Origin: an uncultured Methanobrevibacter sp.
GTDB taxonomy: Archaea; Methanobacteriota; Methanobacteria; Methanobacteriales; Methanobacteriaceae
Direction: 5' to 3'
Assembly: GCF_900316895.1 (NCBI RefSeq)
Contig: NZ_ONER01000014.1
Coordinates: forward strand, 23,292 to 29,758
DNA length: 6,467 bases
A program made the position numbers and the translations under genes. The notes beneath the pieces were generated by a model. The model did not search any database and had not been told where the DNA came from. It worked only from the letters and a program-made list of their open reading frames with translations. Shown in pieces: positions 1 through 6,054 of this stretch; position 1 is the first letter of the stretch; each line of letters starts with the position of its first letter.

Positions 1-1931
1 GGCCATTTAAAAGTGTTGGTTTCCTGTTTGATTACACCAAGCACCGCAATACATGGAATATATAGAAGTGAGAATGCCATGAAGGAAAATGCTGACAGAG
101 GAGTGAATGTATCATGAACCAAACTTTTTATGCCCTCTTCATCGTCTTCTTCAAGGCCGCCCAATGTTCCTAATGTACCTACAATGGCCTCCTTAGCAAG
201 CAATCCTGCAATGATTGCCACCGCTGCCTGCCAGGTTCCAAAACCGAGAGGTGCGAAAATCGGTGCAACTGCAGAACCGATCATTCCCAAAAGGCTTTGC
301 TGTGATCCGTAAGGCACTCCCAATGGGAAAATGCTTAAAACCCAAATGATTACCACTGCAGCAAGAATGATTGTTGCCGCCTTTTTGATAAATCCTTTCA
401 CTTTTTCCCAGGTATGGATTAAAATACCCTTTACGGAAGGCAGCTTGTATGTCGGAAGTTCCATAACAAACGGAGATGACATTCCTTTAAACACTGTCCT
501 TTTAAGAACCGCCGCAATTATGAGCGCTACAATAATACCTACAAGGTACATCACCAGCAGCATGGTTCCTGCATTGTCCGGGAAAAACGCCGCTGTAAAA
601 ATCGCATAAATCGGCAATCTTGCAGTACATGACATGAATGGGATGAGCATCATTGCAAGTATCCTGTCGGATTCGTTTTCCATGGTTCTTGTTGCCATTA
701 CAGCAGGAACCCCACAACCAAATCCTAAAATCATTGGAATGAATGCCTTTCCATGAAGTCCCACAAGCTTATGCATCACCAAATCAAGGGTAAACGCTGC
801 CCTTGCAAGGTATCCGCAATCCTCCAGAAAACTCAAACATAAAAACATCAGGAAGATTATCGGCAGAAATGTCAAAACACCACCTACTCCACAAAACAGC
901 CCTTTTTGGACAAATGAAGCCAAATATGGATTAGGTATTGATGCGGCCGCCATTGCTCCCCATTGAGTAAACACCTCATTAATGAATTCCTGCATAGGGG
1001 ACCCGATGGTGAATACAATCTGGAACATCACCCACATCACTACAAGAAAAATCGGAATTGCAAGGATTCTATTTGTCAAAATCCTGTCAATCTTGTCTGA
1101 AATGGTCGGCTTTTCCACTTCAGGCTTATCAACAGCTTCTGCAATCAAACCGTCAATGAATGCATATCTCGCATTTGCAATAACCTCTTCAGAACTTTCG
1201 TTATAAATATCATAAAGGTGTTTGCTTACCTTATCAACTTCAACCATGATTTTGGAACTCATTGGAGACTGTTGGACTTTCTGAATTACGATTGAATCCT
1301 TTTCCAAAAGCTTGACTGCAGTCCAAATTGACGGAACATCCAATAAGTCGTTATCCTTTTCAATCAAATCCTGAAGATCCTCCAAATGTTCCTTGAGCTC
1401 AGCTCCGTAAGCCAACTTTTCACTAGTGTTGATGGGATTTGCAGCCTGTTTTTCGACAGTGTTGAGCAATTCCTCAATACCTTCTTTCTTTTTTGCATTT
1501 ATTTCAATTATTGGAAAACCCAAAAGCTCGCTCATCAGGTCTATGTTAATGAAATGTTCCCGTCTTTTGGCAAAATCGTTCATGTTCAGTGCCAAGATCA
1601 TGTTTGCTCCCAATTCCATCATCTGAACTGTCAGATACAGGTTACGTTCAATATTTGCTGCATCCACCACATTGACAATGACATCAGAATCATCATCCAC
1701 AATGAAATCCCTTGAAACGATTTCTTCAATGGAATGGGCACTTAATGCATAATTGCCGGGCAAATCAACAATTTGATACTCATAATCACCATGATTGAAA
1801 TATCCCTCAGCCCTTTCAACTGTCTTTCCGGGCCAGTTACCTACATGCTGGTGCATACCAGTCAATTGATTAAATACGGTTGTTTTACCCACATTGGGGT
1901 TTCCTGCCAATCCTACAATCAATTTTTTCAT
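1..1931 (-). CDS. feoB: Ferrous iron transport protein B (FeoB), lacking only its extreme C-terminus
   Basis: FeoB is a cytoplasmic-membrane Fe(II) importer with an N-terminal GTP-binding domain. The reading frame is open for 643 codons without interruption and leaves the window at base 1. G-domain motifs are visible: P-loop GNPNVGKT (residues 10-17), switch I with T37, DLPG (56-59), NMND (116-119) and a G5-like NAKKKEG (145-151). A helical GDI-like segment follows to about residue 260. The membrane domain starts near residue 285 and carries the family signatures FLEDCGYLARAAF (368-380), GFGCGVPA (403-410, Gly where many bacterial homologues have Asn), the following SCTARLP, and KEAIVGTLGTL (580-590). 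The final PC.A......E...KW block is present, so probably only the last membrane helix, some 20-50 residues, is missing. The start at 1931 is supported by AGGAG at 1940-1944, 8 bases upstream. No feoA lies directly upstream. Identification is firm; regulation by iron is inferred from the operator-like site at 1990-2003. Confidence 0.97.
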   Translation of the reverse strand, partial: MKKLIVGLAGNPNVGKTTVFNQLTGMHQHVGNWPGKTVERAEGYFNHGDYEYQIVDLPGNYALSAHSIEEIVSRDFIVDDDSDVIVNVVDAANIERNLYLTVQMMELGANMILALNMNDFAKRREHFINIDLMSELLGFPIIEINAKKKEGIEELLNTVEKQAANPINTSEKLAYGAELKEHLEDLQDLIEKDNDLLDVPSIWTAVKLLEKDSIVIQKVQQSPMSSKIMVEVDKVSKHLYDIYNESSEEVIANARYAFIDGLIAEAVDKPEVEKPTISDKIDRILTNRILAIPIFLVVMWVMFQIVFTIGSPMQEFINEVFTQWGAMAAASIPNPYLASFVQKGLFCGVGGVLTFLPIIFLMFLCLSFLEDCGYLARAAFTLDLVMHKLVGLHGKAFIPMILGFGCGVPAVMATRTMENESDRILAMMLIPFMSCTARLPIYAIFTAAFFPDNAGTMLLVMYLVGIIVALIIAAVLKRTVFKGMSSPFVMELPTYKLPSVKGILIHTWEKVKGFIKKAATIILAAVVIIWVLSIFPLGVPYGSQQSLLGMIGSAVAPIFAPLGFGTWQAAVAIIAGLLAKEAIVGTLGTLGGLEEDDEEGIKSLVHDTFTPLSAFSFMAFSLLYIPCIAVLGVIKQETNTFKW

Positions 1932-1989
1932 CAATCATTCTCCTTTTTCATACAATTATGCGTCAAATATTTTTGCCGTTTAAAAAAAA

Positions 1990-2003
1990 TTAGGTTAAAC
2001 TAA
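1990..2003. promoter_or_regulatory. Probable DtxR/IdeR-family iron-repressor operator of feoB
   Basis: TTAGGTTAAACTAA is a 14-base near-palindrome: 6 of 7 base pairs match between the arms TTAGGTT and AAACTAA. Its left eight bases, TTAGGTTA, are identical to the left half of the 19-base DtxR consensus (TTAGGTTAGcCTAACCTAA), and by my alignment 13 of 19 positions agree overall. It lies just downstream of the transcription start predicted from the TATA box at 2030-2037, where a bound protein would block initiation or escape. Archaea have DtxR-family metal repressors and feoB is a classic target. The site is seen in the sequence; the binding protein is inferred. Confidence 0.55.
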
Positions 2004-2029
2004 ATATATGTTATTATTGAAGTTCATAA

Positions 2030-2037
2030 TATTTAAA
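2030..2037 (-). promoter_or_regulatory. Archaeal TATA box for feoB
   Basis: On the minus strand this reads TTTAAATA, the usual methanogen TATA box, in an A/T-rich setting. Initiation about 26 bases downstream would fall near 2005-2008, giving a 5' leader of roughly 75 bases that contains the AGGAG ribosome binding site. A second, weaker candidate (CATATATTTAG, about 2002-2012) would overlap the operator-like repeat, so either choice puts the repeat inside the core promoter. Confidence 0.5.
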
Positions 2038-2049
2038 ATTTAAGCATAC

Positions 2050-2062
2050 AAAAAAGAAAAAA
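2050..2062 (-). terminator. U-rich terminator of the 2151-2648 gene
   Basis: The minus strand reads TTTTTTCTTTTTT here. Runs of T on the non-template strand are the standard intrinsic termination signal in archaea. It lies about 90 bases after the stop codon of the secreted-protein gene and just upstream of the feoB TATA box, so it would separate the two minus-strand transcription units. Confidence 0.5.
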
Positions 2063-2119
2063 TAATTGAACCTATAATAATCAAAGGGCATGCAGAAAAC
2101 CTAAGAGATTTGAGACTCT

Positions 2120-2143
2120 CCAATATCTAATTTCAGACATTGG
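2120..2143 (-). other. Stem-loop in the 3' untranslated region of the 2151-2648 gene
   Basis: On the minus strand CCAATGTCT and AGATATTGG pair over 9 positions (8 Watson-Crick, one G-U wobble) around the six-base loop GAAATT. It starts 7 bases after the TGA stop codon at 2151-2153. On the plus strand the wobble becomes a C/A mismatch, so the structure favours the minus-strand transcript. A weaker AGAG/CTCT hairpin follows directly. It may be a 3'-end stabiliser or part of the termination region; the function is inferred. Confidence 0.4.
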
Positions 2144-2150
2144 AACATCT

Positions 2151-2648
2151 TCAAATGTCCCACGCCTCATTTTCAGGGTCGTCCACATCGTCATAAATCT
2201 CTTCAGTCCAATAATTATCGTCAAAATAATCGTCGACTTCCTGGTTCAGACCCCAATTATGGTTATCATAATACGTATACGGGTCAAAATCATTCTTGAC
2301 TTTAATGTTTTTGGTTTTTGTGGCTTTCTTATACTTGGAATCTCCCTTAAAGACCACTTTAACCTTGTAGCTGCCCACATCATACTTGACTCTGATTCCG
2401 CCATTGTACTGTTTGTAGGTCCACTTATAATTGCCGTTCTTATCGGTAATGGTGTAATTGATCATTCCGTTGGATTTGATTTCCCTGCCGTTCTTGTCGA
2501 CCAATTTTATTACGATATAACCCTTATTCTTAATTACACAGTCGTCGGTTGATACCTTAACCTTTACCTTTTGCTTTGCTGTGACAGGACTTGCAAGCAG
2601 GATGCAAACTGCAAGTATTGCCAAAATGATGATGATTTTTTTATTCAT
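2151..2648 (-). CDS. Small secreted protein with one Ig-like (adhesin-type) domain and an acidic tail
   Basis: A 165-residue exported protein. Residues 1-24 form a Sec-type signal peptide: MNKK, then a hydrophobic core, then ASPVTA before a likely cut at A24/K25. Residues 25-118 are lysine-rich and read as one beta-sandwich domain of the Ig-like type repeated in Methanobrevibacter adhesin-like proteins; the closing strands with YKVKVVFKGDSKYKKATKT are typical. The last 46 residues change character: 17 are Asp or Glu and none is Lys or Arg, so the protein has a basic domain and an acidic tail. Residues 122-144 align with the C-terminus of the protein encoded at 3169-3882. There is no sortase-like motif or C-terminal membrane helix, so it is probably released or held by charge. 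The start is the only ATG ahead of the signal peptide. No Shine-Dalgarno site is present and the TATA box is 23 bases upstream, so the mRNA is probably leaderless. No specific function is recognised. Confidence 0.85.
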   Translation of the reverse strand: MNKKIIIILAILAVCILLASPVTAKQKVKVKVSTDDCVIKNKGYIVIKLVDKNGREIKSNGMINYTITDKNGNYKWTYKQYNGGIRVKYDVGSYKVKVVFKGDSKYKKATKTKNIKVKNDFDPYTYYDNHNWGLNQEVDDYFDDNYWTEEIYDDVDDPENEAWDI

Positions 2649-2657
2649 GTTATTAAG

Positions 2658-2666
2658 TTGTTACAA
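2658..2666. promoter_or_regulatory. Short palindrome TTGTTACAA in the divergent promoter region
   Basis: TTGT-T-ACAA is a perfect inverted repeat of 4-base arms around one base. It lies between the TATA box and the start codon of the minus-strand secreted-protein gene, where a bound protein would repress that gene. It is short enough to be chance. Confidence 0.2.
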
Positions 2667-2670
2667 ATAC

Positions 2671-2678
2671 TATTTAAA
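2671..2678. promoter_or_regulatory. TATA element between the divergent secreted-protein and MarR genes
   Basis: TATTTAAA on the plus strand and TTTAAATA on the minus strand occupy the same bases. Read on the minus strand it places the transcription start at or next to the ATG at 2648, giving a leaderless mRNA for the secreted protein. Read on the plus strand it would start transcription near 2700, giving the regulator a leader of about 10 bases. Only 62 bases separate the two start codons, so the promoters must overlap and may compete for TBP. Confidence 0.45.
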
Positions 2679-2684
2679 CGTTGA

Positions 2685-2705
2685 CACTAAAAATATTAAT
2701 TAGTG
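2685..2705. promoter_or_regulatory. Inverted repeat CACTAA-N9-TTAGTG, candidate MarR operator
   Basis: The arms are 6 bases each and match perfectly around a 9-base A/T spacer. The repeat ends 5 bases before the regulator's ATG and covers its predicted transcription start and ribosome binding region. MarR-family dimers usually bind palindromes of about this size in the divergent promoter next to their own gene, so autoregulation is a reasonable inference. Confidence 0.45.
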
Positions 2706-2710
2706 ATTTT

Positions 2711-3172
2711 ATGATTGAATACGACGATATAATCAAGGAGTCCCCATTTATTGCAAATCACCTGATTACCTTAATCAAGACTCACGATTTCTACATGAAC
2801 AAGCATATCAAAAGCGGAACTGACATTTTACCCAGCCAATATTATATGCTGCTGTTTTTATACTATGAAATGGGTACAAACCAGTCAGATATAGCAAAAG
2901 CATGCCTAATGGACAGAAGCGGAGTTTCAAGAGCCTTTAAGGAATTTGAGGAAAAAGGACTGATTGTACGGGAAATCGATGAGGAAAACAAAAGGGCCTA
3001 TAAAATCACATTAACCAAAAAGGGAATCGAAACTGCAGAATTTCTGATTAGAAAAGAAAAGGAATGGGACGGCATGATTTGCGATGAGCTGAACATCCCC
3101 CGTGAGGAACTGCTCAAACTTCTTTCAGGCATTTCACTTAAATCACTTGAATTCAACCGTGAAAAATTCTAG
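2711..3172 (+). CDS. MarR-family winged-helix transcriptional regulator
   Basis: A 153-residue soluble DNA-binding protein of the usual MarR length (about 140-160). Order of parts: N-terminal dimerisation helices (residues 1-36), a helix beginning LPSQYYMLLFLYY (40-52), the helix-turn-helix (about 56-82, with NQSDIAKACLMDRSGVSRAF, recognition helix near 67-81), the beta wing (86-102, with DEENKRAYKITLTKKG) and a C-terminal dimerisation helix pair (104-153). MarR proteins act as dimers and are often released from DNA by small ligands; the ligand here is unknown. I chose ATG 2711, preceded by AGTGAT at 2702-2707, over the in-frame TTG at 2681, which would add 10 residues but lies upstream of the likely transcription start. 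It is divergent from the secreted protein at 2151-2648 and overlaps the membrane-anchored protein at 3169-3882 by 4 bases tail to tail, so neighbouring cell-surface genes are its plausible targets. Confidence 0.92.
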   Translation: MIEYDDIIKESPFIANHLITLIKTHDFYMNKHIKSGTDILPSQYYMLLFLYYEMGTNQSDIAKACLMDRSGVSRAFKEFEEKGLIVREIDEENKRAYKITLTKKGIETAEFLIRKEKEWDGMICDELNIPREELLKLLSGISLKSLEFNREKF

Positions 3173-3882
3173 TCATACCCTTCAGATTCCAAATAGTTAT
3201 CAATATCGTAATTGTCACCATATTCGTAATGGTCATAATAGGCGCCGGGATCTGTTCTTGACAATGTGTATCTGTCAGGCACAACCGTGTGATAATGGCC
3301 GGAACCGCTGTCATAGCTACTCGGAGAGCTGTAGCTTGTTGTTGAATATGTTTGAGTAAACCCTGAACGGTTCAAATCCAAAATGTCATACATCAATTTG
3401 GATTCTGAGCATTCGATATCATCGCCTCCAACAATTATCCCATAGACCGCATTCTTATCAGGGAAATTGACCAAAAAGCAGGTCCCATTCATCGAAGAGA
3501 CATAATCGGAAATATATCTTGTCTGGTTTGTGCTTGAAATGTCCGGATAGTTATTTGGCGAATCCTTCCACACAATCACATAACCCTTATGGCCGTAAGT
3601 ATCTACATAGCTGATATTTTTTGCATTTTTCCAGCCCAAATTAAAGTTCAAATCTGTTTTGAAATTTCCGTCAGAGATGTCTTTTCTATTTATCTGTGCA
3701 CAACCTTTCAAAGTCGCAACCAAAGCATTGTCTCCACCTATATCCTCAACGATCTTGTCACTGTAAACCGCTTGGGAAGGCGGAACGAGAAGATTGATTG
3801 CAGAGCCAACAATAAATGCAATCAGTAGCAAGGCCACAAACAAACCTATTAAAATTACTACAACTTTCCCGACATTAGCCAT
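3169..3882 (-). CDS. Membrane-anchored extracellular protein of unknown function with a Tyr/Asp-rich tail
   Basis: A 237-residue protein that I do not recognise. Residues 7-33 form one hydrophobic helix, either an uncleaved signal anchor or a signal peptide, after a short MANVGK head. Residues 38-175 are a mixed soluble domain with three cysteines (C61, C135, C158) and four potential N-glycosylation sites (N89, N119, N132, N171), which fits an outside location. Residues 176-197 are a Ser/Thr/Tyr/Gly-rich linker. The last 27 residues hold 9 acidic residues, 7 tyrosines and no Lys or Arg; residues 211-233 align with residues 122-144 of the protein encoded at 2151-2648. The stop codon lies in a CTAG shared with the convergent MarR gene. 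A TATA-like TTTAAATG lies 25 bases upstream of the ATG, so a leaderless or nearly leaderless mRNA is likely; the AGGTG at about 3895-3899 is too far from the ATG and probably not transcribed. Confidence 0.8.
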   Translation of the reverse strand: MANVGKVVVILIGLFVALLLIAFIVGSAINLLVPPSQAVYSDKIVEDIGGDNALVATLKGCAQINRKDISDGNFKTDLNFNLGWKNAKNISYVDTYGHKGYVIVWKDSPNNYPDISSTNQTRYISDYVSSMNGTCFLVNFPDKNAVYGIIVGGDDIECSESKLMYDILDLNRSGFTQTYSTTSYSSPSSYDSGSGHYHTVVPDRYTLSRTDPGAYYDHYEYGDNYDIDNYLESEGYD

Positions 3883-3906
3883 ATTATTATATTAACACCT
3901 TAATAA

Positions 3907-3914
3907 CATTTAAA
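3907..3914 (-). promoter_or_regulatory. TATA box for the 3169-3882 gene
   Basis: The minus strand reads TTTAAATG, with an overlapping AAATTTAA at 3912-3919 as an alternative. Initiation about 26 bases downstream falls at 3884-3889, essentially at the ATG at 3882, predicting a leaderless or nearly leaderless transcript. Confidence 0.4.
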
Positions 3915-3955
3915 TTTAATGGAAACAATATTATCAAATCGCATAAATATTTTAA

Positions 3956-3967
3956 AATAACGTTATT
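3956..3967. promoter_or_regulatory. Perfect 12-base palindrome in a divergent promoter region
   Basis: AATAACGTTATT is perfectly self-complementary. It lies midway between the divergent genes 3169-3882 and 4021-5274, about 24 bases upstream of the TATA box of the latter, where an activator or shared regulator could bind. A/T-rich palindromes arise easily by chance, so the assignment is tentative. Confidence 0.25.
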
Positions 3968-3990
3968 ATTTCTAATTAGCTTCAACAAGC

Positions 3991-3998
3991 TTTAAATT
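3991..3998 (+). promoter_or_regulatory. TATA box for the TctA-family gene, probably leaderless
   Basis: TTTAAATT lies with its centre 26 bases before the ATG at 4021, so transcription should begin at the start codon itself. The bases before the ATG contain no Shine-Dalgarno match, which agrees with a leaderless mRNA. The upstream flank ACAAGC could serve as the BRE. A small inverted repeat AGCTT-CAAC-AAGCT (3978-3991) covers this flank and touches the first base of the box. Confidence 0.5.
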
Positions 3999-4020
3999 AT
4001 AGTTTGTTCAATTAATAGCC

Positions 4021-5274
4021 ATGATAGAATTAGTTATAGCATGTTTTATAGGAATAGCAATAGGAACAACAACCGGCATGATACCCGGCATACACGTCAA
4101 TACCGCCGGAGCGATAATTTTTGCATCCTCCACATTCCTGCTGACGATAGTATCGCCGGAATTCCTATGTGTACTCATGGTTTCAATGTCAATTGCCCAT
4201 GCACTGATAGAATTCGTCCCCTCAATGCTTTTGGGAGTGCCTCAGGAAGGAACGGCAACATCAATACTTCCGGGACACCGGATGGTGCTTCAGGGCAGAT
4301 CAAAGGAAGTTATAAGAGTCGTGTCCGTCGGAGGATTTGGAGCAATAATCGTGACAATCATGATGCTTCCGGCCTTTGCAGTAGCTTTGCCGATTCTGCA
4401 TGACATGTCAAAGCCCTATACATGGATAATACTTCTTGGCGCATCGATTTATCTTACACGTCGCATGACCGGAAACTTCAGGGACTTTCTGTGGGCCATT
4501 CTGCTCTTTGTGCTTTCAGGAGCTCTCGGCTGGATAATTTTCCAAACGCCGATATCATCGGGAATCACGCTGATGTGCACCTTTTCAGGGCTTTTCGGAA
4601 TAAGCACAATACTTTTCAGCCTGAACGATTCCTCCACAATACCTCATCAGAATCCATTCTACGAGCTCAACATCGATTACGACAAGTTCAAAAGCATTTT
4701 TGCAGGAGGGATAACCGGCGCAATCCTCGGCTTTCTTCCGGGCTTCGGACCGGCACAGGGAACGGTGATAGCACAGGCAGTAAGCGGCACAAACGACAAC
4801 AACGATGACGACACCGTGAATTTTCTGCTTGCAACATCAGGGCTGAACATTTCAGATTGTTTGTTCTCTTTAATTGCAATTTACATTATCGGAAATCCCA
4901 GAAGCGGAATAGCAGTCTACATGTCATATCTGATTTTTGAAATGGGCCTGAACCATCTGGCGATTTTCATTTTCGCATCATTGATTGCAGTTTCAGTATC
5001 ATTGGTGCTTTCCCTGAAACTGGGAGACTCATTTTCAAGGCTGATGGGTGGTGTGGACTATAAGAAACTGTCCATTGGAGTCATTATTCTCCAGATTGCG
5101 ATACTGTACCTGTTTATCTTTTACTACAAGGCACCGGTATTTTACATGAGCCTGGCTTTGATTACCTCAACAGCAATGGGAATGCTTCCCCACTACATTG
5201 GAATCGGAAAATCCCACCTGATGGGCGTTCTGATTATTCCTGCAATTGTTATCTACATGCAAATGTTTATTTAG
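4021..5274 (+). CDS. TctA-family (DUF112) polytopic membrane protein, archaeal single-subunit type
   Basis: A 417-residue integral membrane protein with about ten hydrophobic segments, belonging to the TctA/DUF112 family (PF01970, archaeal group COG1784). In bacteria TctA is the large membrane subunit of tripartite tricarboxylate transporters and works with TctB and the binding protein TctC; archaeal members of about 400 residues stand alone and their substrate is not established. Signatures: GTTTGMIPGIHVNT (15-28), the loop VPSMLLGVPQEGTATSILPG (66-85) ending in LPGHR, and GGITGAILGFLPGFGPAQGT (229-248). The first and third are the G..xG.xPG re-entrant loops of the two inverted halves, so the internal duplication is complete. 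An acidic stretch NDNNDDDTVN (258-267) follows. No tctB or tctC is nearby. The start fits a leaderless mRNA. It probably heads an operon with the ATPase gene 8 bases downstream, although its G+C is far higher than theirs. Confidence 0.88.
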   Translation: MIELVIACFIGIAIGTTTGMIPGIHVNTAGAIIFASSTFLLTIVSPEFLCVLMVSMSIAHALIEFVPSMLLGVPQEGTATSILPGHRMVLQGRSKEVIRVVSVGGFGAIIVTIMMLPAFAVALPILHDMSKPYTWIILLGASIYLTRRMTGNFRDFLWAILLFVLSGALGWIIFQTPISSGITLMCTFSGLFGISTILFSLNDSSTIPHQNPFYELNIDYDKFKSIFAGGITGAILGFLPGFGPAQGTVIAQAVSGTNDNNDDDTVNFLLATSGLNISDCLFSLIAIYIIGNPRSGIAVYMSYLIFEMGLNHLAIFIFASLIAVSVSLVLSLKLGDSFSRLMGGVDYKKLSIGVIILQIAILYLFIFYYKAPVFYMSLALITSTAMGMLPHYIGIGKSHLMGVLIIPAIVIYMQMFI

Positions 5275-5279
5275 GTGAT
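5273..5279 (+). promoter_or_regulatory. Ribosome binding site overlapping the TctA-family stop codon
   Basis: AGGTGAT complements the 3' end of 16S rRNA and lies 3 bases from the ATG at 5283 (5 from its GGTG core). It shares two bases with the stop codon of the upstream gene, so translation of the two genes is likely coupled. It also decides for ATG 5283 over the adjacent in-frame TTG at 5280. Confidence 0.65.
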
Positions 5280-5282
5280 TTG

Positions 5283-6053
5283 ATGAAAAAACTAAACGAA
5301 TATGTAAAATACTTAAATATGACAATTACAAAAATAAAGAACAAGGAATGTGTAGAATTGACTTTAAATATAGTTCTTCCATTATTATGCTTTATGAAAA
5401 ACAACAAGATTATAAATAATGAGGAATTCAATATGATTATCAGCAAGGACATATTAAAAATCAAAGAATTGAAATATTACAAATTTAATGATTTTCATAA
5501 TGTATCTGATGAAATTGAAGAATATCTTTCTGAATTTATAGATGAATCAATTGAATTACTTCCAAGCGATATGGATTATCAAAGCATTTATTTCTTGCTC
5601 TATGAGATTTTAATCAATGTTTACAAACATTCAAAATTTCACAATGCCTATTTGCAGATCATAACACATGATGAAGGAAATATCGATATTTGTATTTTTG
5701 ATAACGGAATTGGAATCCCTGGAAGTTTTAAAGAAGCTTCAATGGAATCCGATAATGACTGCGAAGCAATATATGATGCAGTTAATGGAAAAACAACGGA
5801 TAAAGAAAAATTTGTAATTCATGGAATGGGACTTAACTCAACCGCACGAATAACCACATTAGGCTTTGATGGTGAAGTATTGATTGCCTCAGGCAGGGGA
5901 ATATGCGAAATTACAAAAGAAGGGGCAAAACCCTATTTGAATTCTCATGAAATAATTGGAACTTTTGTAATTCTAAGAATCAAAAACAAAAAAATCGGCA
6001 ATATCTATGAATATTTAAAATATGAAAGTATAAATAAGATTAGTGAAGATTAA
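5283..6053 (+). CDS. GHKL ATP-binding protein, anti-sigma-factor-kinase-like (partner of a STAS-like protein)
   Basis: A 256-residue soluble protein with a C-terminal HATPase_c (GHKL) fold. N-box E108-I-L-I-N112-V-Y-K-H116; G1 box DNGIGIPG (140-147); the segment CEAIYDAVNGKTT (160-172) as an ATP lid; G2 box HGMGLN (180-185); and a closing GTF..LR strand (226-232). There is no phospho-accepting His domain, receiver or membrane helix, so it is not a normal sensor kinase; it resembles stand-alone serine kinases of the SpoIIAB/RsbW type in layout. The first about 95 residues are largely helical and I do not recognise them; they may bind a partner or signal. The STAS-like gene follows after one base, which is the usual pairing for this subgroup. 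Start at ATG 5283 because of AGGTGAT at 5273-5279. The gene is markedly AT-rich (26 G+C in its first 120 bases). Whether it phosphorylates the STAS-like protein is inference. Confidence 0.88.
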   Translation: MKKLNEYVKYLNMTITKIKNKECVELTLNIVLPLLCFMKNNKIINNEEFNMIISKDILKIKELKYYKFNDFHNVSDEIEEYLSEFIDESIELLPSDMDYQSIYFLLYEILINVYKHSKFHNAYLQIITHDEGNIDICIFDNGIGIPGSFKEASMESDNDCEAIYDAVNGKTTDKEKFVIHGMGLNSTARITTLGFDGEVLIASGRGICEITKEGAKPYLNSHEIIGTFVILRIKNKKIGNIYEYLKYESINKISED

Positions 6054-6054
6054 T

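Noticed and set aside
130..1715. Plus-strand open frames of 60-109 codons inside feoB, and similar short frames inside the other genes
   Set aside because: They lie opposite or out of frame with well-supported genes, have no ribosome binding sites, and their translations have no domain character.
2104..2119. Second hairpin (AGAG/CTCT) after the secreted-protein gene
   Set aside because: The stem has only 4 pairs with an 8-base loop, too weak to list as a separate feature.
2681..2710. TTG start for the MarR-family gene, adding 10 residues
   Set aside because: It lies between the TATA element and the predicted transcription start, has no ribosome binding site, and would cover the inverted repeat; ATG 2711 has AGTGAT in front of it.
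4021..5274. A full tripartite tricarboxylate transporter (TctABC)
   Set aside because: Only the TctA-like subunit is present; the downstream genes are an ATPase and a STAS-like protein and no periplasmic binding protein or four-helix TctB is encoded nearby.
5280..5282. TTG one codon before the ATG of the ATPase gene
   Set aside because: The spacing from AGGTGAT fits ATG 5283 better, and ATG is the preferred start.
5283..6053. Sensor histidine kinase
   Set aside because: The GHKL domain is present but there is no HisKA-type dimerisation helix with a phospho-accepting His, no membrane segment and no response regulator gene beside it.
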